A stretch of 64,000 nt of DNA, taken from assembly GCF_003589925.1 (NCBI RefSeq), contig NZ_CP032382.1, positions 3,100,001 to 3,164,000 of the forward strand, in the 5' to 3' direction. Source of the DNA: Chryseolinea soli. Lineage in GTDB: Bacteria; Bacteroidota; Bacteroidia; Cytophagales; Cyclobacteriaceae. The position numbers and the translations under genes are program-made. Shown piece after piece: positions 7,369 through 16,781 of the stretch (positions are counted from its first letter, which is position 1; each line of letters starts with the position of its first letter). The notes under the pieces are model-generated. The model saw nothing but the letters and a program-made list of their open reading frames with translations. It was not told the origin of the DNA and made no database searches.

Positions 7369-10300
7369 ATGTTTAGTAAGTTCATACGCAGGCCGGTATT
7401 TGCTATTGTGATATCGGTCATAATCGTCTTTGTGGGGATATTGGCGATCAAGAAGCTGCCGATCTCTCAGTTCCCGGACATCGCCCCGACAACGGTAAAC
7501 ATATTTATCGCTTATCCAGGGTCGAGTGCCGATGTGTTGGTGAAGTCCACCCTCATTATGTTGGAGCAGGCCATCAACGGGGTGCAGGATATGCGCTACA
7601 TCGCTACTGACGCCACCAGCGCCGGTGAAGCCACGTTGCGCATTATTTTTGAACCGGGCACGGATCCGAACGATGCCGTGATCCGGGTGAAGACCCGGGT
7701 GGACCAGGTGATGCCGCTCTTGCCGGAATTGGTTCAACGGGAAGGGGTAATCATCACCCCAATCCAGCCGAGTATGTTGATGTACGTCAACCTCTATTCC
7801 AACGAAAAGAGCATGGACGAAAAATTCCTGTTCAACTACGCCACCGTGAAAATGATCCCGGAGATCCAGCGGACACGGGGTGTTGCCCGGGCGCAGATCT
7901 TGGGTAGCCGGCGATACGCCATGCGCGTTTGGTTAAATCCCGAACGGATGCGCGCCTATTCGATCTCGGTAGAAGATGTGATGAAGGCGATCGGTGAGCA
8001 AAGTATCCTCGGGCGCCCCGGCCGGATCGGTCAAAGTTCCGGTATCAAAGCACAGTCGCTGGAGTATGTGCTCACCTATAAAGGAAGATTTAACAAACCG
8101 GAAGAATACGAGGCGATTATTATCCGGGCCAACCCCGAAGGCGAAAGCATCCACCTGCGTGATATAGCGACCGTAGAATTGGGAAGCGAATTCTTTGATA
8201 TCTATTCCAACCTCGACGGCAAGGCTTCGGCCGCCATTGTGTTGAAGCAAAACTATGGTAGCAACGCCAGCGATGTTATTGAAGAAGTAAAAAAGAAGCT
8301 TGAGGTCATGAAAGAATCCTTCCCTCCGGGAATGGATTATAAGATCAGCTACGACGTTTCCCAATTCCTCGATGCGTCCATCGAACAGGTAATCGAAACG
8401 TTGCGCGACGCGTTTATCCTGGTGGCCATCGTGGTGTTTATATTCCTCGGTGACTGGCGTTCTACGCTCATTCCCATCCTCGCCGTTCCGGTGTCGTTGG
8501 TCGGAGCTTTCTTCGTCATCCAGTTTTTTGGACTTTCCATCAACCTGGTGACACTCTTTGCACTCGTGTTGGCGATCGGTATTGTGGTGGATGATGCGAT
8601 TGTGGTGGTGGAAGCCGTGCACGCCAAGTTTGAGGAGGAACCTCATATAAGTCCGTACAACGCCGTTAAAAAAGTATTGAGTGAAATCAGCGGCGCCATC
8701 ATCGCGATCACCATGGTAATGGTGTCGGTATTTGTGCCGATTTCATTTATGTCCGGTCCTGTCGGTACCTTCTACCGGCAGTTCTCGATCACCATGGCGA
8801 GTTCGATCGTGATCTCGGCGTTGATCGCGTTAACGCTGACGCCTGTATTGTGCGCGATGATGTTGAAAAATCACCACGGACATCCGAAGAAGAAAAACAT
8901 CCTGACAAAAGCGCTCGATAGTTTCAACGGCGCTTTTGAGAAACTTACTGGACGATACGTTGGCATTTTGAAAGTAATCGTCAACAGAAGGTTAGTGACG
9001 TTCGTCATCCTGCTCGGGTTTTGTGCGGGGATCTACTACGAGAACAAGGTTGTGCCTTCAGGCTTTATTCCGAATGAAGACCAGGGTACGATCTATGCCA
9101 TTATCCAGACACCTCCTGGTTCGACACTGGAAAAAACGAACGAGGTCTCCCGTCGCCTTCAGAAAATTTGCGAAGAAATTGAGGGTGTGGAATCCGTATC
9201 CTCTTTGGCAGGTTACGAAATCATGACCGAAGGTCGGGGATCGAATGCGGGTACCTGTCTGATCAACCTCAAGAATTGGTCGGACCGTAAACAAACCGTT
9301 AAGGAGATCATGGAAGAGCTGGAAACGAAAACGCGGGGCCTGGGCGCCATTGTCGAATTCTTTGAACCGCCGGCTATCCCGGGCTTTGGTACGTCAGGTG
9401 GTTTCTCGATGCGTTTGTTGGATAAAACGACCGACACCGACTATCATGAATTTGATAAGATCAACAAGGATTTCATGGATAAACTCGGCAAGCGCAAAGA
9501 GCTCACCGGTTTGTTCACCTTCTTCGCGGCCAACTATCCACAGTACGAACTCGAAATTGATAATAACCTGGCCATGCAAAAAGGCGTGTCGATCGGAAAA
9601 GCGATGGACAACCTCAACATCTTGATTGGTAGTACATATGAGCAAGGCTTCATCAAGTTCAATCAGTTCTTCAAGGTGTATGTGCAGTCCGATCCGAAAT
9701 TCCGGAGAATGCCGTCCGACCTGCTGAACCTTTTTGTGAAAAACGACCAGGGACAAATGGTACCCTACTCGGCATTCATGAAACTCAAAAAAGGTCAAGG
9801 TCCGAACGAAATCACCCGATTCAATTTGTACAATTCCGCAGCGATCCAGGGTCTTCCGGCGAAGGGCTACACCACGGCAGATGCCATCCAAGCCATACGT
9901 GAAGTGGCCAAGACGTTGCCACGGGGCTACGACATCGCTTTTGAAGGTTTGTCCTACGACGAATCGATCCGGGGAAATGAAGCACTTTATGTGTTCCTGA
10001 TCGTACTGTTGTTTGTGTACTTTGTGTTGGCCGCACAGTACGAAAGTTTTATCATTCCCTTTGCGGTAGTGCTTTCGCTGCCTGTGGGGGTATTTGGTTC
10101 GTTCCTGATGCTCAAATTAATGGGGCTGGAGAACAACATTTATGCACAGATCGGTTTGATCATGTTGGTGGGTCTGTTAGGGAAAAACGCCGTGCTTATC
10201 GTGGAATTTGCCGTCCAAAAACGGCAGCAGGGAGAAACCATTTTGAACGCTGCGATTGAAGGCGCGAGAGTACGTTTCCGTCCGATCCTCATGACGTCGT

Positions 10301-10578
10301 TCGCCTTTGTTGCAGGTTTGATACCTTTGATCATTGCCACGGGTGCCGGCGCTATCGGTAACCGCACCATCGGTTCATCGGCGCTGGGGGGTATGTTATT
10401 CGGAACAATCTTCGGGGTGATCGTCATCCCGGGACTGTACTTCATATTCGGCAGCCTGGCAGATGGCCGTCACCTGATCAAACATGAAGACGATGATTCA
10501 CTGACCGAAAATCTGGTTCACCAAATCGATAATTTTCCGCAACCCGATGAAAAAGACAACGATGACCATGCGCACTAA
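7369..10578 (+). CDS. RND multidrug efflux permease, HAE1/AcrB type
   Basis: A 1069-residue inner-membrane proton antiporter, normal length for the family. It begins FSKFIRRPVFAIVISVII, the standard first helix of HAE1 pumps. The proton relay is intact: D408-D409 in GIVVDDAIVVVEAV (equivalent to AcrB D407/D408) and K939 in LLGKNAVLIVEFA (AcrB K940). Two large periplasmic loops and twelve helices in two repeats are visible. The C-terminal tail is acidic and histidine-rich (DEKDNDDHAH). The downstream channel gene starts inside the last 32 bases of this gene, so the two are translationally linked. Probably exports hydrophobic drugs or bile-like compounds; specificity cannot be read from sequence. 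Confidence 0.96.
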   Translation: MFSKFIRRPVFAIVISVIIVFVGILAIKKLPISQFPDIAPTTVNIFIAYPGSSADVLVKSTLIMLEQAINGVQDMRYIATDATSAGEATLRIIFEPGTDPNDAVIRVKTRVDQVMPLLPELVQREGVIITPIQPSMLMYVNLYSNEKSMDEKFLFNYATVKMIPEIQRTRGVARAQILGSRRYAMRVWLNPERMRAYSISVEDVMKAIGEQSILGRPGRIGQSSGIKAQSLEYVLTYKGRFNKPEEYEAIIIRANPEGESIHLRDIATVELGSEFFDIYSNLDGKASAAIVLKQNYGSNASDVIEEVKKKLEVMKESFPPGMDYKISYDVSQFLDASIEQVIETLRDAFILVAIVVFIFLGDWRSTLIPILAVPVSLVGAFFVIQFFGLSINLVTLFALVLAIGIVVDDAIVVVEAVHAKFEEEPHISPYNAVKKVLSEISGAIIAITMVMVSVFVPISFMSGPVGTFYRQFSITMASSIVISALIALTLTPVLCAMMLKNHHGHPKKKNILTKALDSFNGAFEKLTGRYVGILKVIVNRRLVTFVILLGFCAGIYYENKVVPSGFIPNEDQGTIYAIIQTPPGSTLEKTNEVSRRLQKICEEIEGVESVSSLAGYEIMTEGRGSNAGTCLINLKNWSDRKQTVKEIMEELETKTRGLGAIVEFFEPPAIPGFGTSGGFSMRLLDKTTDTDYHEFDKINKDFMDKLGKRKELTGLFTFFAANYPQYELEIDNNLAMQKGVSIGKAMDNLNILIGSTYEQGFIKFNQFFKVYVQSDPKFRRMPSDLLNLFVKNDQGQMVPYSAFMKLKKGQGPNEITRFNLYNSAAIQGLPAKGYTTADAIQAIREVAKTLPRGYDIAFEGLSYDESIRGNEALYVFLIVLLFVYFVLAAQYESFIIPFAVVLSLPVGVFGSFLMLKLMGLENNIYAQIGLIMLVGLLGKNAVLIVEFAVQKRQQGETILNAAIEGARVRFRPILMTSFAFVAGLIPLIIATGAGAIGNRTIGSSALGGMLFGTIFGVIVIPGLYFIFGSLADGRHLIKHEDDDSLTENLVHQIDNFPQPDEKDNDDHAH

Positions 10579-12010
10579 AAGAATATGGAATTACGTAACC
10601 ACGGGTTGTATTGTCATCCTGGTTACCGCTTGCAGTTTGCCATCTTCTTTGGTGGAGAAGAATGAAAATAAAAAAACACCGGAGGGTTATAAGATCAATA
10701 ACCCGCAGGATACCGTGAACACGGCAAAAGTAAACTGGAAGGAATTTTTCACCGATCCGAATCTGGTTGGACTCATTGATACGGCGCTGCACAACAATCA
10801 GGAGTATAACATCGTGTTGCAGGAAATTAACATTGCCCGAAACGAAGTGAGGGCCCGAAAAGGAGAGTACCTGCCGTTTGTGGGCATCGGCGCCAGTGCC
10901 GGTGTTGAAAAGCCCGGTAAGTATACCACGCAAGGTGCCGTGGAGGAGAACCTGAACATTAAGGAAGACACGCGTTTTCCGGAACCTCTGCCGAATTATG
11001 CATTGGGGTTGAATGCATCCTGGGAAGTGGACATCTGGAAAAAACTGAGGAATGCAAAGAAGGCCGCCATGTATCACTACCTGTCGACAACAGAAGGCAG
11101 GAACTTCCTGGTCACCAACCTGATTGCCGAGATCGCGAATTCCTATTACGAGCTGATGGCGTTGGATAACCGGTTGGAAATTCTGAAAAGAAACATCGAG
11201 ATCCAGCAGAACGCCCTCGAGATCGTGCGGATGGAAAAGCAAGCCGCGAAAGTGACCGAATTGGCGGTGCGCAGGTTTGAGGCCGAGGTGCTCAAAAACA
11301 GAAGCCATCTGTTCGACATCCAGCAGTCGATCACTGAAACGGAGAACAGAATTAATTTTCTGGTGGGGAGATTCCCGCAGCATATCGCCAGGAACTCACA
11401 GACCTTCACCGATCTGCCTTTGGATTCTATTCACGCCGGCATTCCATCGCAGCTGTTGCAAAACCGCACCGATATCCGCCAGGCTGAATTTGATCTGGCA
11501 GCGGCCAAGATCAACATAAAAGTTGCCAAGGCTAATTTTTATCCATCGCTGCACATCAGCGCGGGTGTGGGATACGAGGCGTTTAATACCAAGTACCTGA
11601 TTTCCACGCCGCAGTCACTGCTCTACACCGTGGCAGGTGACCTGATGCAGCCCCTGATCAACCGGAATGCGATCAAAGCTTACTATTACACGGCTACCTC
11701 GAAGCAAATTCAGGCGGTGTACAACTACGAACGCACGGTGCTGAACGCCTACATTGAAGTGGCCAATCAGCTGTCGAATATTCGTAACCTGTCAAGAAGT
11801 TATGATCTTCAATCCCAACAGGTGGCGGCACTGACGCAGTCGATCGACATATCCGTGCGCCTGTTCAGATCGGCCCGTGCTGACTATATGGAAGTATTGC
11901 TCACCCAACGCGATGCCTTGGACTCTAAATTTGAACTGATTGAAACCAAAAAGCAACAGTTGAATGCCAAGGTTGATGTCTACCGGGCATTGGGCGGCGG
12001 ATGGAACTAA
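10547..12010 (+). CDS. RND efflux outer-membrane channel, NodT/OprM family lipoprotein
   Basis: A 487-residue TolC-like protein that would form the trimeric outer-membrane duct of the preceding pump. The N-terminus is a lipoprotein signal ending in VTAC. The body has the two repeated OEP halves with long alpha-helical stretches (for example around residues 190-260) and the conserved QNRTDIRQAEFDLAAAKINIKVAKA motif, given here only by its key residues R-x-DI-x-xAE. Three ATGs (10547, 10562, 10568) are possible starts; all lie inside the end of the pump gene. A strong intrinsic terminator follows at 12073, closing the operon. Confidence 0.93.
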   Translation: MKKTTMTMRTKRIWNYVTTGCIVILVTACSLPSSLVEKNENKKTPEGYKINNPQDTVNTAKVNWKEFFTDPNLVGLIDTALHNNQEYNIVLQEINIARNEVRARKGEYLPFVGIGASAGVEKPGKYTTQGAVEENLNIKEDTRFPEPLPNYALGLNASWEVDIWKKLRNAKKAAMYHYLSTTEGRNFLVTNLIAEIANSYYELMALDNRLEILKRNIEIQQNALEIVRMEKQAAKVTELAVRRFEAEVLKNRSHLFDIQQSITETENRINFLVGRFPQHIARNSQTFTDLPLDSIHAGIPSQLLQNRTDIRQAEFDLAAAKINIKVAKANFYPSLHISAGVGYEAFNTKYLISTPQSLLYTVAGDLMQPLINRNAIKAYYYTATSKQIQAVYNYERTVLNAYIEVANQLSNIRNLSRSYDLQSQQVAALTQSIDISVRLFRSARADYMEVLLTQRDALDSKFELIETKKQQLNAKVDVYRALGGGWN

Positions 12011-12072
12011 GTTTTAAAAAATTGGCTATTCAGGAAGCAATCAAAAAATTGTAACACTGGATCGCTGGAGAG

Positions 12073-12109
12073 AGCCCTCGAAGTCCACGGACTTTGAGGG
12101 CTTTTTTTA
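12073..12109 (+). terminator. Intrinsic terminator of the RND operon
   Basis: AGCCCTCGAAGTCC at 12073-12086 pairs with GGACTTTGAGGGCT at 12089-12102 with a single G-U, followed by seven Ts. It lies 62 nt after the channel gene. The rest of the 338-bp gap to the sigma factor (12011-12348) shows no gene. Confidence 0.9.
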
Positions 12110-12348
12110 TTTATGTTTGGTAGCGCAGAGAATTGTTTTGATTGCGCTCAGTCACCGTTGTTGCATAGATGTATTGCTCTTACCCGGAATAGGGGCCACG
12201 GCCTCACTACACTTCCCATAAAGACGGATCTAGTCTTTGGCATTTGTTCATCCCAGACAGTTCAGCATGCGGTTCTTAAAAAAAACTGACTTTTATGTCA
12301 TATTTTCAGATCTCGTGTCACTAAGAAGGTAAGGATCAAACATTGTGC

Positions 12349-12855
12349 ATGAATCAGGAACTTGAAAACACCTTTTTAAAGGCGTTAGAGCAAAATCAGC
12401 AGAAGCTGCTTAGGATTTGCTCTGTTTATGCCGAAGATGCCGACGACAAAAAAGACCTTTTCCAGGAAGCGGTGATCAATATCTGGCAGGCTATGCCCGC
12501 TTTTGAGGAAAAATCTTCGCTCAGCACCTGGATGTTTAGAATTACGCTCAACGTCTGCCTTCGTCTGCAATCCAGACAAGTGAGAAAGCGAGACCGTTTC
12601 CTGAAGATGGACAGCATCAGGATAGAAAACATCACAATCGAAGAGACCAGCAGTGAGGATCATGAGCGGCTGATAAAACTCAGAGCCTGTATCAAGAAAC
12701 TCAACGATGCCGACAGAGCCGTCATCACGCTCTACCTGGAGGAATTGCCCTATAAGGAAATCTCGGAAATCACGGGCCTGACGGAAAATCATGTCGCGGT
12801 GATGATCAAAAGAATCAAGGAAAAATTGTTGAACTGTATAATCGAAAGGTCATGA
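12349..12855 (+). CDS. ECF-type RNA polymerase sigma factor
   Basis: A 168-residue sigma factor with only regions 2 and 4. Region 2 spans about residues 15-80 (DDKKDLFQEAVINIWQA, then STWMFRITLNVCL) and region 4 about 110-165 (LPYKEISEITGLTENHVAV followed by IKRIKEKL). ATG at 12349 is chosen; a TTG six bases upstream is also in frame. Its stop overlaps the start of a membrane protein gene (ATGATG), the usual arrangement for an ECF sigma factor and its regulator in Bacteroidota. Target promoters and inducing signal are unknown. Confidence 0.93.
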   Translation: MNQELENTFLKALEQNQQKLLRICSVYAEDADDKKDLFQEAVINIWQAMPAFEEKSSLSTWMFRITLNVCLRLQSRQVRKRDRFLKMDSIRIENITIEETSSEDHERLIKLRACIKKLNDADRAVITLYLEELPYKEISEITGLTENHVAVMIKRIKEKLLNCIIERS

Positions 12856-13442
12856 TGGAAGATGAATTGATAAAAATCTGGCAATCGTCTCCGAACCAGG
12901 AGCGTGCAAAGTTTGAGAAATCGCGTTTGATGTTGGATGTGCAATCAACCTTGGATCACCTTCATAAAAAAATAGCCTATCGGGATGCCATGGAACAAAT
13001 CGCGGTTGTAGTGGGAATTCCCATCTTCGCTTACTATGCTTATCACATTCCATTTGTCCTGACAAAAATCGCTTCTGTCTTGATCATTTTCTGGGGAGTA
13101 TTTGTGATCATACGGATACGAAGTGCGAAAAAGCACAAACCGAGTGCGTTCACGGAAACTTACCTTGAATATTTATACAAGACCAGAGAGTATCTGAAAA
13201 TTCAAAAGCGGCTGTTAGACAGCGTGCTTTACTGGTACATTTTGCCGGCAATGACCCTCCTATTCTTGTTTACCCTGGGGCCAGGGATCGCCGGGCGATT
13301 GCCAAGAATTGTGAAAATGACGGCGGGTAATGTTGCCATAGCAGTGGCTACGTACCTCTTAAATAAAAGCGCGGTAAAGAAGCAATTGATGCCCAGACTG
13401 GAGAAAATTGATGCGCTTATCGAGGTGATGGAAAAATCATAA
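12852..13442 (+). CDS. Membrane protein partner of the ECF sigma factor
   Basis: A 196-residue protein with a soluble N-terminal part of about 55 residues (ELIKIWQSSPNQERAKFEKSR), two helices at about 57-95, a basic loop, two more hydrophobic stretches (about 124-145 and 155-172) and a short helical tail. Translation is coupled to the sigma factor through a 4-nt overlap. No classical zinc-binding anti-sigma motif (HxxxCxxC) is present. Position makes it a candidate non-canonical anti-sigma factor that would hold the sigma factor at the membrane, but this is inferred from gene order alone. Confidence 0.7.
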   Translation: MMEDELIKIWQSSPNQERAKFEKSRLMLDVQSTLDHLHKKIAYRDAMEQIAVVVGIPIFAYYAYHIPFVLTKIASVLIIFWGVFVIIRIRSAKKHKPSAFTETYLEYLYKTREYLKIQKRLLDSVLYWYILPAMTLLFLFTLGPGIAGRLPRIVKMTAGNVAIAVATYLLNKSAVKKQLMPRLEKIDALIEVMEKS

Positions 13443-13478
13443 TACCCCACGTGTCATTCGCTATGCAATTCTAAAATA

Positions 13479-13847
13479 TTATCCTTTCAGAAATTTTTGA
13501 AAGCCCTCTGTATCAAAGAAAATAGTCAAAGCGTCCAGTTTGCCATTTTTGACACTCCATAATTCAGCCACGTTGGCGTTGATGCTTTTGCCGTTGGGGA
13601 AAACATAGTCATAATTGGCCAGTACAAAGGCGCCTTCTTCCGAGGTGAAAATTTCTTTCGGACGCATATCGGTAAAGAGTGCGCTAAACCGCTTGATGAT
13701 CTCAAGGTAAGCTTGCTTGCCCACGATCGGGTCCGTCTTCGTCATATCGCCGCCGATAAATTTGAAGTCATCGGCAATGGTTACTTCCCAGCCTTGTTTT
13801 TTTGCAAAGCCTTTGTAGTAAGTGTCCAGGAGTTCTTTTGTGGTCAT
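13479..13847 (-). CDS. NTF2-like / SnoaL-like protein
   Basis: A 122-residue single-domain protein of the NTF2-like fold: LLDTYYKGFAKKQGWEV, then GGDMTKTDPIVGKQAYLE and FVLANYDYVFPNGKSI, ending with VAELWSVKNGKLDALTIFFD. Members are small cone-shaped barrels that bind hydrophobic ligands or serve as isomerases/cyclases. It faces a GlxA-type regulator across a 121-bp divergent gap and is the natural candidate for its target. The reaction cannot be assigned. Confidence 0.75.
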   Translation of the reverse strand: MTTKELLDTYYKGFAKKQGWEVTIADDFKFIGGDMTKTDPIVGKQAYLEIIKRFSALFTDMRPKEIFTSEEGAFVLANYDYVFPNGKSINANVAELWSVKNGKLDALTIFFDTEGFQKFLKG

Positions 13848-13968
13848 GGCGTTTATTTTTTTACAAAACTACCCTCGCTTTCCAAGGAATCAGGGGTGCT
13901 AGATGGACATTGTGATGGGTTGATTTGGACAGGCCTGTTTTTTATCTTTAATCATAAGATGAATCACT

Positions 13969-14949
13969 ATGAAGCAGCTAACCATTCTCGTCCCAAACGG
14001 ATACCACAATCTCAGCAGTGTTGTTGGCTCCTATGAAGTATTCTTAAAGGCCAACGCTTTTTACCAAAGCCTGGGAAGAAAGCCGGTATTCAAAATAACG
14101 CTGGCCAGCACGTCGAAAACCGTGAAGTTGCATGACAATCTATTTGCCATAAGACCACACGCGCAGATAGAAAAGATTGCCCGGACCGACTTGATCATTA
14201 TTCCGGCTGTGCGGCCTGATTTTTCGCAGAGCGTCCGGCAAGTCAAAGCCCTTAATAACTGGCTGATTGAAATGCACGGCAAGGGCGCAGAAATTGCGAG
14301 CATTTGCACGGGCGCTTTTCTCCTCGCCTCCACCGGTTTATTGGAGAGCAAGAGCTGCTCCACGCATTGGATGGCCGCCCATGAATTCAGGCAAATGTTT
14401 CCGGGGGTGAACCTGGGCACCGATAAGCTGATCACCGACGAAGATGGCATCTACACCAACGGTGGTGCATTTTCTTTTCTGAACCTGCTGCTCTACCTCG
14501 TGGAAAAATATTATGATCGCCAGACCGCCATTTATTGTTCAAAGATCTTTCAAGTCGATATCGACCGGCAGAGCCAATCGCCGTTCACCATTTTCTCTAC
14601 GCAGAAAAAACACGGCGATGAGGTAGTAAAAAAAGCGCAGGTGCATATCGAAAGTAAATTGACCGAAAAAATTTCGATGGGAGAGCTCTCCTCAAAGCTC
14701 AACGTGAGCCGGAGGAATTTCGACAGACGCTTTATTAAAGCAACGGGCAATACACCGGTGGAATATTTGCAGCGCGCGAAAATAGAAGCGGCAAAGAAAG
14801 CGTTGGAGACCAGTCGCAAAAACGTAAACGAGGTGATGTATGATGTGGGCTATTCGGATGTCAAAGCTTTTCGCGAAGTGTTTAGAAAGATAACGGGCAT
14901 GTCGCCCTTGGACTACCGGAACAAGTATAATAAGGACGCGGCGATTTGA
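13969..14949 (+). CDS. GlxA-type transcriptional regulator (DJ-1/PfpI plus AraC HTH)
   Basis: A 326-residue regulator. Residues 1-190 form a class I glutamine-amidotransferase-like DJ-1/PfpI domain with the nucleophile-elbow motif ASICTGAFLLA retaining its cysteine. Residues about 220-320 form a double AraC helix-turn-helix (MGELSSKLNVSRRNFDRRF, then VMYDVGYSDVKAFREVF and MSPLDYRNKY). In this family the DJ-1-like part senses a small metabolite and is usually not catalytic. Divergent from the NTF2-like gene. A TATCTTTA box at 13943-13950 is close to the Bacteroidota -7 consensus and may be its promoter. Confidence 0.9.
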   Translation: MKQLTILVPNGYHNLSSVVGSYEVFLKANAFYQSLGRKPVFKITLASTSKTVKLHDNLFAIRPHAQIEKIARTDLIIIPAVRPDFSQSVRQVKALNNWLIEMHGKGAEIASICTGAFLLASTGLLESKSCSTHWMAAHEFRQMFPGVNLGTDKLITDEDGIYTNGGAFSFLNLLLYLVEKYYDRQTAIYCSKIFQVDIDRQSQSPFTIFSTQKKHGDEVVKKAQVHIESKLTEKISMGELSSKLNVSRRNFDRRFIKATGNTPVEYLQRAKIEAAKKALETSRKNVNEVMYDVGYSDVKAFREVFRKITGMSPLDYRNKYNKDAAI

Positions 14950-15103
14950 ACCACGGGAGGGGTAAGTTGTTTGAGAGGACTTGCCTCCCAGGCTAAAACG
15001 TTTGGGGTTGTAAAAGAAACGATAAAAAAAATGGTGCGGATCAGATAATAGTCATTGGCGGGAAGCAAATTGATCTATATATTGACTGGAAAGGAAATCC
15101 CCC

Positions 15104-16663
15104 ATGAAAAAAATATTTTTGAGCCTCTCGGTTGCCCTGGCGTGTATGGCCCTGATCCATTGCAGTAAACCGGTCAAGAAACTTCCCCGAATAGCCATTG
15201 CAGGCTTAGCCATTGAATCCAGCACATTTTCACCGGCGTTAACACACGAAGAAGCGTTTCATGCCAAAGTAGGAGACACCATTTTGTCGTCGTATTCATT
15301 TTTGGCTCCCGATTCACTGGACCGCAAGCGAGCCCAATGGTTTCCGGCCTTGATCGGACGCGCGCTGCCCGGAGGCGTCGTGACACGCGAGGCCTATGAG
15401 TCGTTAGTAAAACAAACATTGGACTTGCTGAAGAAAGACCTTCCCTACGACGGTTTGTTCTTTGACATCCATGGAGCCATGAGCGTGGTCGGTCTCGACG
15501 ATCCGGAAGGAGATCTGATTGTCAGAATACGGGAAGTGGTGGGAAACGAAACCGTCATCTCGACCTCCATGGATCTGCATGGAAACGTTTCCTGGCGTCT
15601 GGCTCAAAATAGCGACTTGATCACCTGCTACCGGATGGCCCCCCATGAAGATGCCGTGCAATCCGATAAGCGTGCTGTAGATAACTTGTTATCGAGGATC
15701 GAAAGCGGTAAAGGTAAGCCGGCTTACAAAGCCTATGTCGCTGTACCCATTTTGTTGCCGGGAGAAAAGACCAGTACGCGGGTTGATCCAGGAAAAAGTT
15801 TATATGCGCAAGTGGCACCCGCCGCTGCACAGCCCGGCGTGACCGACGCTGCGATCTGGATCGGCTATGCGTGGGCAGATGAACCCCGCAATCACGCCGT
15901 CGTGATGGTGACCGGCGACGATAAAGAAAAAGTGACCAAAGCTGCAGAAGATATGGCCAAGAGTTTTTGGAATGTAAGAAACGAATTCGCATTCATTGCC
16001 CCTACCGCTTCGTTAAAAGAAGCATTGGACAAAGCCGTTGTCAGCGACAAACATCCCTTTATGATCAGCGATATGGGCGACAACCCAACGGCTGGCGGTG
16101 CAGGCGATGTTACCTGGACATTGAATGAGATCCTCGCGCGTCCCGAGTTCAAGTCCGAAAAAGGCCCGTCGCTCATCTATGCTTCACTGCCCGGACCAGA
16201 GTTGGTGGAGAAAGCGATTCAAGCGGGAGTAGGAGGGAAGGTAGACGGCTTTGCAGGTGCTGCGATTGATTCGCGTTTCTCACCACCCGTGAGATTGGTT
16301 GGTGTTGTAAAAGCCATCGAGCAGGGAGACGAGCATGCAGAAACAGAAGTAGTAGTAAGAGTCGGAAGCGTAAATGTGATCGTCACCAAAAAGCGCAAGC
16401 CTTATCACCGGGAAGTAGATTTCACAAGGCTTGGGCTGGACCCACGGAAGACGGATATCGTAGTGGTGAAACTCGGCTACCTGGTGCCGGAACTTTACGA
16501 CATGCGGGCGGACTGGATCATGGCCCTGACGCCCGGTGGTGTTGATCAGGATCTGGAAAGATTACCCTTCAAAAGGATCGAGCGCCCGATGTTTCCATTT
16601 AACAAAGATATGGCTGACCCGGATCTGAGTGCGAAACTGGTACCATTGTCGGGCGCTAAATAG
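15104..16663 (+). CDS. M81 family metallopeptidase (MlrC/microcystinase-like), exported
   Basis: A 519-residue protein resembling MlrC, the zinc peptidase that degrades linearised microcystin in sphingomonads. Putative metal ligands are present in the expected order: D121-x-H123 (FFDIHGAM), D157-x-H159 (MDLHGN) and H181 (MAPHEDA). The C-terminal M81 domain carries DMGDNPTAGGAGDVTW. Unlike cytoplasmic MlrC, it starts with an export signal (KKIFLSLSVALACMALIHC) whose final cysteine suggests a lipoprotein. The substrate is therefore probably an external or periplasmic peptide-like compound, not established. A terminator follows directly. Confidence 0.88.
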   Translation: MKKIFLSLSVALACMALIHCSKPVKKLPRIAIAGLAIESSTFSPALTHEEAFHAKVGDTILSSYSFLAPDSLDRKRAQWFPALIGRALPGGVVTREAYESLVKQTLDLLKKDLPYDGLFFDIHGAMSVVGLDDPEGDLIVRIREVVGNETVISTSMDLHGNVSWRLAQNSDLITCYRMAPHEDAVQSDKRAVDNLLSRIESGKGKPAYKAYVAVPILLPGEKTSTRVDPGKSLYAQVAPAAAQPGVTDAAIWIGYAWADEPRNHAVVMVTGDDKEKVTKAAEDMAKSFWNVRNEFAFIAPTASLKEALDKAVVSDKHPFMISDMGDNPTAGGAGDVTWTLNEILARPEFKSEKGPSLIYASLPGPELVEKAIQAGVGGKVDGFAGAAIDSRFSPPVRLVGVVKAIEQGDEHAETEVVVRVGSVNVIVTKKRKPYHREVDFTRLGLDPRKTDIVVVKLGYLVPELYDMRADWIMALTPGGVDQDLERLPFKRIERPMFPFNKDMADPDLSAKLVPLSGAK

Positions 16664-16688
16664 GATGATAAATTCTTTTGAATAAAAA

Positions 16689-16715
16689 GGCACCTCGAAA
16701 AAGGTGCTTTTTTGT
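16689..16715 (+). terminator. Intrinsic terminator after the M81 gene
   Basis: GGCACCT and AGGTGCT pair around a CGAAAA loop, followed by a run of six Ts, about 25 nt after the stop codon. Confidence 0.85.
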
Positions 16716-16781
16716 TTTGATATGCCTGTATTTGTAGAATGTTCAACCTTTGATGGATCGTGATGAACGAATGTCGGATAT

